The notes beneath the pieces are model-generated. The model ran no database searches. It had not been told where the DNA came from and worked only from the letters and a program-made list of their open reading frames with translations. A DNA stretch of 64,000 nucleotides from Bryobacteraceae bacterium (GTDB lineage: Bacteria > Acidobacteriota > Terriglobia > Bryobacterales > Bryobacteraceae): NCBI GenBank assembly GCA_026129905.1, contig JAHCHE010000005.1:62001-126000 (forward strand). The letters are read 5' to 3'. The translations under genes were made by a program, and so were the position numbers. Shown piece after piece: positions 47,358 to 55,887 of the stretch (positions are counted from its first letter, which is position 1; each line of letters begins with the position of its first letter).

Positions 47358-47687
47358 ATGGCAAAGCCAACTGATCTCGTTCAAGGCACTCTGGATCTCC
47401 TGATCCTCAAGACCATCTCGCTCGAACCTAAACACGGCTGGGCGATCGCCAAGCGCATCCAGCAGGTTTCACGGGAAGCTCTCCAGATCCAGCAGGGCTC
47501 CCTGTACCCGGCGCTACACCGTCTGGAGCAGCAGGCCTGGATCAAGGCCGAGTGGCGCCCGACCGAGACCGGGCGAATGGCAAAGTTCTACTCGCTTACG
47601 CGTTCGGGACGGAAGCAACTGGAAAGGGAATTAGCGAATTGGGTTCGTCTGTCGACGGCCATCAACATCGTGGTCCAGGGGGCTTAG
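47358..47687 (+). CDS. PadR family transcriptional regulator
   Basis: A 109-residue winged-helix regulator: LVQGTLDLLILKTISLEPKHGWAIAKRIQQVS (helices 1-3), the wing QIQQGSLYPALHRLEQQAWIKAEW, then GRMAKFYSLTRSGRKQLEREL and a short C-terminal helix for dimerisation. PadR proteins usually repress adjacent transporter or detoxification genes and release on ligand binding. The permease gene starts three bases after its stop. This pair is typical of the acidobacterial ADOP clusters, often present in many copies per genome. Confidence 0.94.
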   Translation: MAKPTDLVQGTLDLLILKTISLEPKHGWAIAKRIQQVSREALQIQQGSLYPALHRLEQQAWIKAEWRPTETGRMAKFYSLTRSGRKQLERELANWVRLSTAINIVVQGA

Positions 47688-47689
47688 CC

Positions 47690-50407
47690 ATGCGGATATT
47701 GGACAAAGCCCGTTTGCGGCTTCGGTCGCTGTTCCGCCGCCCGGATGTCGACTTCGAACTCGAAGCCGAACTTCGTTTCCACCTCGATAGGCTCATTGAA
47801 GAGAACGTTTCATCCGGCATGCCGCCCGACGAGGCCCGCCGGGCCGCGCACCGCAAGATCGGCGGCGTCGCGCAATACACGGAGGAGTGCCGAGAGATGC
47901 GCCGCGTTAGATTTGTCGAGGATCTTGTACAGGACGTACGTTACACCATTCGATCGTTAGCCAAGAGTCCAGGATTCACCGGAGTTGTCGTCGCTACGTT
48001 GGCACTTGGGATTGGAGCGAACATCGCCATCTTTACGATCGTGCACGGAGCGCTGCTACGGCCGCTCGACTATCCAAAGCCCGATCGGCTCATGTATCTG
48101 ACGGCAGAAGCCCCGGCCATTGGGAGCGCCGGAAATCCGCTCTCCGCGCGGGAGTACATCGAGTTCCGCCACATGACCCAGTCGTTCGCGGAAGTTGGCG
48201 CTTACTCGACCGGCGGCTCGGCGTACACAACCGGCGAGGTCAACCTCACGGTCGGGGATCGGCCTCTGCGGGCGCGCTCGGTCTCGGTCGATGCCCATTT
48301 GCTCAAAGCGCTCCGTATTCAGCCGGAGCGGGGACGACTCTTTCGTGACGAAGAAACCGCGCGTTGGACCGGGACGCTGCCGCCGCCGATCGCAATTCTC
48401 TCGCACGAACTGTGGCGAACAGCATTTGGAGGACGACCGATCGTTGGACAAAAGGTGGAAATCGAGGGCCGCCCCCACGAAATCGTCGGCATTATGCCAC
48501 CCGGCGCCGACGTCATGGATAACCATACGCAGATTTGGTTGCCCCTCTGGCTCCACCCGAATATGGCCTCGCAACGCGAGGCCCACGTCCTATACGTCGT
48601 TGCGCGACGGAAAGACGGCGTCGCCTTCGAAGCGGCGCGGACGGAGTTGAGCGCGCTCCTCGAAAACTGGGGCGATCGCGTCGGCGCGACAGAGCATGTG
48701 CCCACGAACCGTCCCCTGCGGCCCGTGGACCACACCCTCCAATTGAGGCCGCTACAGGACGCGATTGTTGGGAATGCCAGCCGTCCAATCTGGGTTCTAC
48801 AGGCCGCCGTAGGATTCGTGCTGCTTATCGTCTGCGCGAATCTTGCAAACCTGGTAATGGCTCGCGCCGGTTCACGCCGACGTGAGTTCGTGCTGCGCGC
48901 CGCTCTCGGCGCCAGCCGCGGCCGGCTGCTCCGGCAGTCAGTAACCGAAGGCGCCATGTTGTCCGGAGCCGGTGGCATTCTGGGCGTGTGGTTAGCCAGC
49001 GCCGGCGTGCGGGCGCTGATCCACGCTTACCCGACGAGCATCCCACGAACCAGTGAGCTTACGATTGATTTGCCCGTTCTGCTGGTTGCGCTCGGCCTCT
49101 CGACTGGGACTGCCCTGCTTTTCGGATTCGTGTCCCTCGGGCGCCGGAGATCGAGCAGCATGGCGACCGCGCTCAAGAAAGGCGCAAGGGGCGCCAGCGG
49201 CGCCTGGCGTCATTCCGCCCATCGTGGACTTGTGATCGTCCAAGTCGCTTTGGCGGTCATGCTGGTCATCGGAGCGGGTTTGCTGGTTCAGACAGTTTAC
49301 AACCTCACAAAGATCGATGCAGGATTTGACCGGTCGCGGCTGGTAACATTCTCCCTGACCTTGCCAATGGCGAATTCAGAACCCGACACACGCGCGCAGG
49401 CATATCAACGCGTCCTCGAGAGACTTCGCACCGTACCGGGCGTGCTGGGAACGACTGCCATGTCGGGTCTGCCGCCGAATCGAACCGCCGATGCGATCGC
49501 TACTCCCATCGAGAATTACACCCGCGGCGATGGCAGGCCCTTTGAAATTATCGACTATTACCAATTCGTCATGGGCGACTATTTCGGGACCATGGGCATT
49601 CCGATCGTCGCCGGCCGCGGCTTCGAGCGAACCGACAACGCGTCCGAAGGCAAGGTGGCCATTGTCAACGAGGCTTTGGCGAACAGGATCTGGAAGGGCC
49701 AAGATCCGATTGGCCGGCGTCTGCGGCCTCCGGGTGGTTCATTTGGCGCCGGCGATAATGTCTGGCATACGGTGATCGGAGTAGCCAAGGACGTCCGGCA
49801 GCGCGGAGTGGAGCGCCCGGCAGGAACTGAACTCTACGTATCCCTTGACCAGCACAGTGTCTCTCCGCCAAGTATGAATGTGGTGATGCGGACGACGCTG
49901 CCGCCGGTCGCGCTCTCAGCGACGATCGAGCGGGCGGTGTCGGAAGTGGACGCCGCGGTTCCCGTCGTTCGGCTTCGCGACATGGATTCCGTATTCGCCG
50001 AGTCGATTCGCCGGCCGAGACTGCTGGCGCAGCTATTGGGCGCCTTTGCCGGACTGGCGCTGCTACTGGCAGCCATCGGCACGTACGGCGTGCTCTCCTA
50101 CATGGTGACGGAGCGCCGGCGCGAGATCGGCATTCGGGTAGCCCTTGGCGCAGCTCGCTCTCGCGTGCTCACCGAGATCATGAAGCAAGGGCTTCAGGTC
50201 ACGGCGTTGGGCGTCACCATTGGCCTTGTAGGCACGCTTGCCGTAAATCGGCTGATTGCGTCGCTGCTGTTTGGCGTTCAGCCGACAGATATTGTGACGA
50301 TCGCCTTTGTGATTGCGGCGATTACGGCCGTGGCGGCGCTCGCCAGTTGGCTGCCGGCGTGGCGCGCATCGCGCGTGGACCCGAATGTTGTGCTCAGGGA
50401 TGAGTAG
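47690..50407 (+). CDS. ADOP-family ABC permease (MacB/FtsX type, orphan)
   Basis: A 905-residue permease with an N-terminal cytoplasmic helical segment characteristic of acidobacterial ADOP proteins (FELEAELRFHLDRLIEENVSSGM, ARRAAHRKIGG), then FVEDLVQDVRYTIRSLAKSPGFTGVVVATLALGIGANIAIFTIV (first membrane segment) and two MacB_PCD-FtsX repeats, ending LLFGVQPTDIVTIAFVIAAITAVAALASWLPAWRASRVDPNVVLRDE. The internal half-repeat (SRRREFVLRAALGASRGRLLRQS ... MVTERRREIGIRVALGAARSRVL) shows the duplication. No ATPase is encoded beside it. A decayed second copy of its 3' end lies at 51833-52420. The ATG at 47690 is used; the upstream extension runs inside padR. Confidence 0.93.
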   Translation: MRILDKARLRLRSLFRRPDVDFELEAELRFHLDRLIEENVSSGMPPDEARRAAHRKIGGVAQYTEECREMRRVRFVEDLVQDVRYTIRSLAKSPGFTGVVVATLALGIGANIAIFTIVHGALLRPLDYPKPDRLMYLTAEAPAIGSAGNPLSAREYIEFRHMTQSFAEVGAYSTGGSAYTTGEVNLTVGDRPLRARSVSVDAHLLKALRIQPERGRLFRDEETARWTGTLPPPIAILSHELWRTAFGGRPIVGQKVEIEGRPHEIVGIMPPGADVMDNHTQIWLPLWLHPNMASQREAHVLYVVARRKDGVAFEAARTELSALLENWGDRVGATEHVPTNRPLRPVDHTLQLRPLQDAIVGNASRPIWVLQAAVGFVLLIVCANLANLVMARAGSRRREFVLRAALGASRGRLLRQSVTEGAMLSGAGGILGVWLASAGVRALIHAYPTSIPRTSELTIDLPVLLVALGLSTGTALLFGFVSLGRRRSSSMATALKKGARGASGAWRHSAHRGLVIVQVALAVMLVIGAGLLVQTVYNLTKIDAGFDRSRLVTFSLTLPMANSEPDTRAQAYQRVLERLRTVPGVLGTTAMSGLPPNRTADAIATPIENYTRGDGRPFEIIDYYQFVMGDYFGTMGIPIVAGRGFERTDNASEGKVAIVNEALANRIWKGQDPIGRRLRPPGGSFGAGDNVWHTVIGVAKDVRQRGVERPAGTELYVSLDQHSVSPPSMNVVMRTTLPPVALSATIERAVSEVDAAVPVVRLRDMDSVFAESIRRPRLLAQLLGAFAGLALLLAAIGTYGVLSYMVTERRREIGIRVALGAARSRVLTEIMKQGLQVTALGVTIGLVGTLAVNRLIASLLFGVQPTDIVTIAFVIAAITAVAALASWLPAWRASRVDPNVVLRDE

Positions 50408-50578
50408 CGGTTGAGACGCTCTTACGCCATCTGTTGTTTTCCTGGGCGGATCGCCTACACGGAGGCTGCGGCCTGTGAAAGCGCTGCCGGAACGTGCTGT
50501 TGAAGACAGGACCGATCGCCTGGCAGAAGAAACCACACACTATCGTCCCATCGGCATCCGACTTACTCTGACAGCCCG

Positions 50579-51355
50579 TTACCTTTCCTTGAAGTATCGT
50601 TCGTCTCTTGCTTTCAGATGTTCCATGAGAGTGGGCAGCGGATTTTTGTAACCAAGAACTGCCATTCGCTCCTTTTCCATTTCTGATGGAGGTACCTCCC
50701 GGTAATCGCCTGGGACGTCAAAGAGCGCAGGGTCCGGGTCGCCAAGCACCACGTCGGTAACCTTGTTCCGGTAAACCTTAACTTCTCCCTGGGCGCTCTT
50801 GACCTCAAGTTCGCCATAGATGTCCATACAATTCAACAGAGGCGCGCGCCACCGAGTCTCAGTAACCTGCCCCTTCTCTGGCGTCGTTTTTGTTTCTTGG
50901 TAGACGTAAGTCTCATATCCGTTGTACGACTGCTTTCCGATAAATACCCGCCGGTTGCTATTGTCTGCGCACGTCGGATCAATCTCGGGAAGGGCCTTTG
51001 GACGGCCAGGAATAATATAAGTCGTCCTTAGCTTGAACCGATCAAGCACATAGATGTACCGCCGCTCTTGGACTAGCGTCACTGCACGATCGCCAAAAAA
51101 TGGTCTCCCATCGCTGTGCAACTCCCCTGGCAAAGTCACACTCGCACTCGAACCATCAGATCTAAACGCCATTCTTCGCAACAGCGAGACTGTATTGGAA
51201 GAACCTGGCAGGGTTTTCGCCGGTGGGCTTTGGTGAGCCACGACCATTGTGAACGCGCGCCGAGGCAAGGCCTGCGGCTGAAAGGCTCTCGTAACAGTTA
51301 AGCTGAGAAAGCCAAGAAGGACGGCCACTGTACCAACTAACAATCCACGTCGCAC
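50579..51355 (-). CDS. Secreted or anchored hypothetical protein
   Basis: A 258-residue protein starting at a GTG (51355) with an excellent AGAGGAGGGATC site just upstream; the ATG at 51412 lacks one. The leader LLVGTVAVLLGFLSLTVTRAF is followed by a soluble domain that includes RRYIYVLDRFKLRTTYIIPG, FIGKQSYNGYETYVYQETK, NCMDIYGELEVK and DPDPALFDVPGDYREVPPSE. The last pattern resembles acidobacterial proteins that report outer-membrane lipid or beta-strand folding, but I cannot name a family. Its GC content is lower than its surroundings. It lies between the intact permease and the decayed copy. Confidence 0.72.
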   Translation of the reverse strand: MRRGLLVGTVAVLLGFLSLTVTRAFQPQALPRRAFTMVVAHQSPPAKTLPGSSNTVSLLRRMAFRSDGSSASVTLPGELHSDGRPFFGDRAVTLVQERRYIYVLDRFKLRTTYIIPGRPKALPEIDPTCADNSNRRVFIGKQSYNGYETYVYQETKTTPEKGQVTETRWRAPLLNCMDIYGELEVKSAQGEVKVYRNKVTDVVLGDPDPALFDVPGDYREVPPSEMEKERMAVLGYKNPLPTLMEHLKARDERYFKER

Positions 51356-51412
51356 GTTAAGATCCCTCCTCTTCTTAGAATACCTCAAACACACCAGCAG
51401 CCGCAGTCCCAT

Positions 51413-51832
51413 TTAGAAACTACGTAATATGGTAGCCTGGCAGAATTTTAGCACTACATTGACGGGAAGTCAACGCTTATTGTCGATTTGTCGTTGTAAT
51501 GCATTGCTTGTTAGTACAGTATCTATTTGGATAGAATCAACACTCACATCTATCAGTTCCCGGTAACGGCGAAGCGTTGAGCAAGGTTTCTGTTTGGGGT
51601 CAAAGCGGAAGTTGAGCCTCCGCGCTCCTGCAGATTGCACGGACCAAGTCGAGAGCACCAGGGTGGTGCAACCGCTATCTGCACGTCAAGCGGCTTGCAG
51701 GCTGCCACCGGGCCAACGAGCGCTACCTCGGGTGCAAGCAGAAACTTCCGATGCCGTCACCGGCCTGTGGTGGGAATAGAGCCGGACATGAACCGCTTAC
51801 CAAGTCTGGAGGGTGGACGGGTCGCCTGTTGG
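51413..51832. other. Lower-GC gap between the secreted protein and the permease remnant
   Basis: The first 190 bases are AT-richer than the window and include a small palindrome TTGAC-GGGAA-GTCAA (51459-51473). No credible gene, tRNA or transposon end is visible. The short frames on both strands look random. Probably remains of the recombination that placed the second permease fragment here. Confidence 0.45.
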
Positions 51833-52420
51833 CGGCCGCAGCTTCGAGCGAACCGACAATGCGTCCAATGGCAAGGTAGCCATCGTCAATCGGACTGTGG
51901 CGAAAAGGATCTGGAAGGGGCAGAATCCGATTGGCCAGCGTCTGCGGCCTCCGGGTGGGTTGTTTGGCGCCAGCGATGATGGCATACGGTGATCTGAGTA
52001 GCCAAGGACGTCCGGCAGCGCGGGGTGGAGCGCCCGGCCGGAATTGAGACTCTACGTATCCCTTGCTCACCGAGATCATGAAGCAAGGGCTTCAGGTCAC
52101 GACGAGCGGCGTCACCACTGGCCTGGCAGGCGCGCTTGCCGTAAATCGGCTGATTGCGTCGCTGCTGTTTGGCGTTCAGCCGACAGATACCGTGACGATT
52201 GCCTCTGTGATTGCGACGATTACGGCGGTGGCGGTGGTCGCCAGTCTGCCGGCGTGGCGCGCATCGCGGGTGGACCCGAATATTGTGCTCAGAGATGAGT
52301 AGCAGGCTGAGATCCTCTGACGCCATACTGCTCCCATCGGTGGATCGTCGCGACATAGAAGCTGAGGCCTGTGAAACTGCTTCCGGAAGGTTGCCTTGAA
52401 GACGGGACCGATCACCCGCG
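51833..52420 (+). pseudogene. Decayed, internally deleted copy of the ADOP permease 3' end
   Basis: Bases from about 51833 match the intact permease from about 49612 (both read CGGCCGC-GCTTCGAGCGAACCGAC with scattered differences and indels). At about 52059 the match jumps from position 49852 to 50167 of the intact gene, a deletion of about 315 bases, then continues to the end: LLTEIMKQGLQVTTSGVTTG to WRASRVDPNIVLRDE and a TAG at 52302. Similarity even extends about 110 bases beyond the stop (GCCTGTGAAA, GACGGGACCGATC). The 5' two-thirds of the gene is absent. Confidence 0.85.
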
Positions 52421-52504
52421 ATGTAACGTTCGCGAGCAGTCTTCCAACCAGCGCCGAAGACCCCGGCGGCGGGCGGACCGGGACATGGTTTACTGGTTAA
52501 AGAA

Positions 52505-53785
52505 ATGACGACGGAAAGTGCTTTTGAACTCGCGACTTCCAATATTCGCTTCGGGCCGGGCGTGACGCGCGAGGCCGGCATGGACCTGGGCGACCTGGGG
52601 GTCCGGCGGGCGATGGTTTTGACCGATCCGGGGATCGCGAAGCTGCCGCCGCTGGCGGCGGTGAAGGAATCGCTGGAGAACAGCGGCATCGAGTACGCGG
52701 TGTTCGACCGGGTGCGGGTGGAGCCGTCGCGGGATTCGTTTCTGGAGGCGATCCGGTTCGCGTCCGACGGAGGGTTCGATGGATTCGTGGCGGTGGGCGG
52801 CGGGTCGACCATCGACACGGCGAAAGCGGCGAACCTGTACGCGACGTATCCGCCGGAGGACTTCTTCGATTACGTCAACGCGCCGCTGGGAAAGGGCATG
52901 CCCGTGCCGGGCCCGCTGAAGCCGCTGGTGGCGATTCCGACGACGGCGGGGACCGGGAGCGAGACGACGGGCATCTCGATCTTCGACATGGTGGAGAAGC
53001 GGATCAAGACGGGAATCGCGCACCGGCGGCTGAAGCCGACGCTAGGCCTGCTGGATCCGGAGAACACGCGGACGCTGCCGGCGCAGGTGGCGGCCTCGAC
53101 GGGCCTGGACGTGCTGAGCCACGCGATCGAATCGTACACCGCGATTCCATTCGAGAAGAGGCCCAAACCGGAGCGGCCGATTCTGCGGCCGGCGTACCAG
53201 GGATCGAACCCGATCAGCGACGTGTGGGCGCTGGAGGCGCTGCGGATGGTGGCGCGGTACCTGGCGCGCGCCGTGGAGGACCCGGGCGACGACGAGGCGC
53301 GCGGGCAGATGCTGCTGGCGTCGTCGTACGCGGGCATGGGCTTCGGCAACGCCGGCGTGCACCTGCCGCACGGAATGTCGTACCCGGTGTCGGGAATGGT
53401 GCGTAAATTCCAGCCCGAGGGCTACGAGGTGGACCATCCGATGATCCCGCACGGGTATTCGGTGATTCTCAGCTCGCCGGCGGTGTTCCGGTTTACGTCC
53501 GCCGCGTGCCCGGAAAGGCACTTGAAGGCGGCCGAGATTCTCGGGGTGGACGTGGGCCGGGCGAAGCTCGAAGACGCGGGGGAGATCCTGGCGGATGCGG
53601 TGACGGAATTCATGCAGCGGCTGAAGCTGCCGAACGGGCTGCGGGCGGTGGGGTACGCGAGCGACGACATTCCGCAGCTTGTTAACGGCACAATGCCGCA
53701 ACACCGGGTGACGAAACTGTCGCCGCGGCCGGCGGGCGAGGACGACCTGGCGAAGATCTTCGAGGAAGCCATGAAGGCCTGGTAG
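52505..53785 (+). CDS. Iron-containing alcohol dehydrogenase, hydroxyacid-oxoacid transhydrogenase type
   Basis: A 426-residue group III alcohol dehydrogenase close to ADHFE1: ATSNIRFGPGVTREAGMDLGDLG, FDGFVAVGGGSTIDTAKAANLYATYP (nucleotide-binding), PLVAIPTTAGTGSETTGISIF, the metal-ligand series ASTGLDVLSHAIESYTA and GNAGVHLPHGMSYPVSG. The ADHFE1 group converts 4-hydroxybutyrate with 2-oxoglutarate to succinic semialdehyde and 2-hydroxyglutarate. The substrate here may differ. A hydroxypyruvate-isomerase-like gene follows after about 70 bases. Confidence 0.93.
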   Translation: MTTESAFELATSNIRFGPGVTREAGMDLGDLGVRRAMVLTDPGIAKLPPLAAVKESLENSGIEYAVFDRVRVEPSRDSFLEAIRFASDGGFDGFVAVGGGSTIDTAKAANLYATYPPEDFFDYVNAPLGKGMPVPGPLKPLVAIPTTAGTGSETTGISIFDMVEKRIKTGIAHRRLKPTLGLLDPENTRTLPAQVAASTGLDVLSHAIESYTAIPFEKRPKPERPILRPAYQGSNPISDVWALEALRMVARYLARAVEDPGDDEARGQMLLASSYAGMGFGNAGVHLPHGMSYPVSGMVRKFQPEGYEVDHPMIPHGYSVILSSPAVFRFTSAACPERHLKAAEILGVDVGRAKLEDAGEILADAVTEFMQRLKLPNGLRAVGYASDDIPQLVNGTMPQHRVTKLSPRPAGEDDLAKIFEEAMKAW

Positions 53786-53857
53786 GGGCGGCGCTCCGGA
53801 GAAGCGGCGTATTTCGTTTTTTGGAGGGAAGGCGGTTTTCGGCATAGGATAAGAGCC

Positions 53858-54694
53858 ATGAACCGCAGAACCTTTATTCCTACCCTGGCCGCTTCCGGAT
53901 TGATTCCCGCCAACGCTCAGAAAACCACCCGCAAAGGGCGGCTGAAACAGGCGGTGACGCGCGGCTGCTTCCGCGGCGGCAAGTTCGAGCTGGACGACAT
54001 GTGCCGGGAGGCGGCCCGGCTGGGCGCGGTCGGTTTCGACCTGATCGGCCCGGATCAGTTCCCGGTGTTGAGGAAGCACGGTCTCATCCCCACCATGGTC
54101 CCGGGCGGCGGCAGCATTCGGGACGGCATCAACCGGAAAGAGAATCACAGCGCGATCGATCAGCGGATGCGGGCGGCGATTCAAGCGGCGGCGGACGCGG
54201 GCGCGCCGAATGTGATTGCAATGTCGGGCGAGCGCAAGGGCATGTCCGACGAGGAGGGCATGGAGAACAGCGTCCTGTTTCTGAATAAGGTCAAGAGCTT
54301 CGCCGAGGACAAGAAGGTCACCATCTGTCTGGAGCTGCTCAACAGCAAGGTGGATCATCCGGACTACATGTGCGACCACACGTCGTGGGGCGCCGAGGTG
54401 TGCAAGCGGGTGAATTCGCCGCGGGTGAAGCTGCTGTACGACATCTATCACATGCAAATCATGGAAGGCGATGTGATACGGACGATCCGGGACAACATAC
54501 AGTGGATCGGCCACTTCCATACGGCGGGGAATCCGGGGCGGCACGAGTTCGACAATACGCAGGAGCTGAACTACCACGGGATCGCGAAGGCGATCGCGGA
54601 TCTCAAGTTCACCGGGTACGTGGCGCACGAGTATTCGCCGCTTGGGGATCCACTGAAATCGCTGGACGACGCGCTGTCGATCTGCGACGTGTAA
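53858..54694 (+). CDS. Exported hydroxypyruvate isomerase-like sugar-phosphate isomerase/epimerase
   Basis: A 278-residue TIM-barrel protein with a Tat/Sec-type start (NRRTFIPTLAASGLIPANA). Core motifs of Hyi-like isomerases: GFDLIGPDQFPVLRKHGL, NVIAMSGERKGMSDEEGMENSVLFL, VTICLELLNSKVDHPDYMCDH (metal ligand Glu), VKLLYDIYHMQIMEGD (Asp, His) and WIGHFHTAGNPGRHEFD. Catalytic metal residues are present, so it is likely active. Export would place it in the periplasm. Convergent with the TPR gene, only five bases between stops. Confidence 0.9.
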   Translation: MNRRTFIPTLAASGLIPANAQKTTRKGRLKQAVTRGCFRGGKFELDDMCREAARLGAVGFDLIGPDQFPVLRKHGLIPTMVPGGGSIRDGINRKENHSAIDQRMRAAIQAAADAGAPNVIAMSGERKGMSDEEGMENSVLFLNKVKSFAEDKKVTICLELLNSKVDHPDYMCDHTSWGAEVCKRVNSPRVKLLYDIYHMQIMEGDVIRTIRDNIQWIGHFHTAGNPGRHEFDNTQELNYHGIAKAIADLKFTGYVAHEYSPLGDPLKSLDDALSICDV

Positions 54695-54699
54695 GGGGT

Positions 54700-55887
54700 T
54701 CAGTCGCGCTGGCCGGGCGGGGCTTGCGCGAGGGCGGCCTCGAGTGCTTGCTTGAGCGCGGCGTTGGAGGGATCGCGCCGGAGCGCTTCGCGGAGTTCGG
54801 CGATGCCCGGGCCCCATTGGCCGAGGCGCAGGAGCGCGGCGGCGAGGTTGGTACGAATGCCGACGTGCTCGGGGTCGAGAGCCACGGCGGCGCGGTATTT
54901 TTCGAGCGCGGCCTTCAGATCCCCGGTTTTCTCTATGGCGGCGCCTTCGTTGTTCAGTTTCACCGCGACCATGGCATTCTGGTGCTCGCGGTCGCGCGCC
55001 CGCAGCAATTCGGCGAGTTTGTCCTTAATCAATTTCGCGCGCTCGGTCTGGCCGTCCTGGCGGAGGGCGAGCTGAAGATTGTACAACGTCGACTGGTCCT
55101 CCGGATCGAGGCGGAAGGCGGCTTCGAGGTGGCGGACGGCGGGCTTGACTTTGCCCTGGCCGAGGTATTCGGATCCAAGCCGGTACTGAGCGACGGCATT
55201 CTCGGGATCCTCCTGGACGCTGCGCTCGAAGGCGGCGAGAGCGCCGGCTTCGTCGAAGAGGGTCTTGCGGGCCTGGCCGAGGTCGGACCAGGCTTCGCCG
55301 AAGTCCGGGCGGAGCGAGACGGCCTTGCGCAGCTCGGCCGCGGCTTTTTCGATTTCGTTGGCTTCCGTGTAGACCTTGGCGCGGAGGTAGTGGGGAAAGG
55401 CCGCCTCCTCGTCGTCGTCCATGATAGCGAGGGCGCGGTCGAGGCGGGAGGCGGCGAGGGGGAACTCGCCGGCTTCGAGATGAATCAGCGCCAGGCTGAC
55501 GTAGGCGGGGACAAGGGAAGAGTCGGCCGCGATGGCTTTTTCGAACTGGGCGCGGGCAGCGCCGGCGTCTCCCTGGCCGGCGTAGGCTTCGCCGAGCGCG
55601 TTGTGCGCCTCGGCGGACGGGCGGAGGCGGACGGCCTCGGTGAGCTGGGCGATGGCTTGGTCGTGCTCTCCGTCTTCGGCAAGGATGCTGCCGAGCATGA
55701 GGCGCGCGTCGGCGTCGCGAGGGTCGCGCTGCACGATTTTGCGCAGGAGGCCGAGGGCTTCGCCGCGCGCGCCCTGGGCGAGGAGTTCCCACGCTTCTTC
55801 TATTGGAGACCGCTGCGGGGGGACGGGGGGCGGCTGCGCGTGGACCCAGGCGGCGCAGGCCAGCGCGAGGAGCGCGGCAAGTCTCAT
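54700..55887 (-). CDS. Exported TPR-repeat protein
   Basis: A 395-residue protein with a signal peptide (RLAALLALACAAWVHAQ) and about nine TPR units: EALGLLRKIVQRDPRDADARLMLGSILAE, QAIAQLTEAVRLRPSAEAHNALGEAYAGQGD, AAAELRKAVSLRPDFGEAWSDLGQA and others, ending DPSNAALKQALEAALA. A periplasmic scaffold role is likely. The ATG at 55887 overlaps the CRTAC1 stop (ATGA); the longer frame up to 56172 lies inside that gene and is a shadow. Confidence 0.9.
   Translation of the reverse strand: MRLAALLALACAAWVHAQPPPVPPQRSPIEEAWELLAQGARGEALGLLRKIVQRDPRDADARLMLGSILAEDGEHDQAIAQLTEAVRLRPSAEAHNALGEAYAGQGDAGAARAQFEKAIAADSSLVPAYVSLALIHLEAGEFPLAASRLDRALAIMDDDEEAAFPHYLRAKVYTEANEIEKAAAELRKAVSLRPDFGEAWSDLGQARKTLFDEAGALAAFERSVQEDPENAVAQYRLGSEYLGQGKVKPAVRHLEAAFRLDPEDQSTLYNLQLALRQDGQTERAKLIKDKLAELLRARDREHQNAMVAVKLNNEGAAIEKTGDLKAALEKYRAAVALDPEHVGIRTNLAAALLRLGQWGPGIAELREALRRDPSNAALKQALEAALAQAPPGQRD

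Noticed and set aside
52063-52302. Independent 79-residue gene
   Set aside because: It is the last piece of the decayed permease copy and lacks the rest of the protein.
53042-54817. 591-residue minus-strand frame opposite the dehydrogenase and isomerase genes
   Set aside because: Arg/His/Pro-rich composition, spans two real genes on the other strand.
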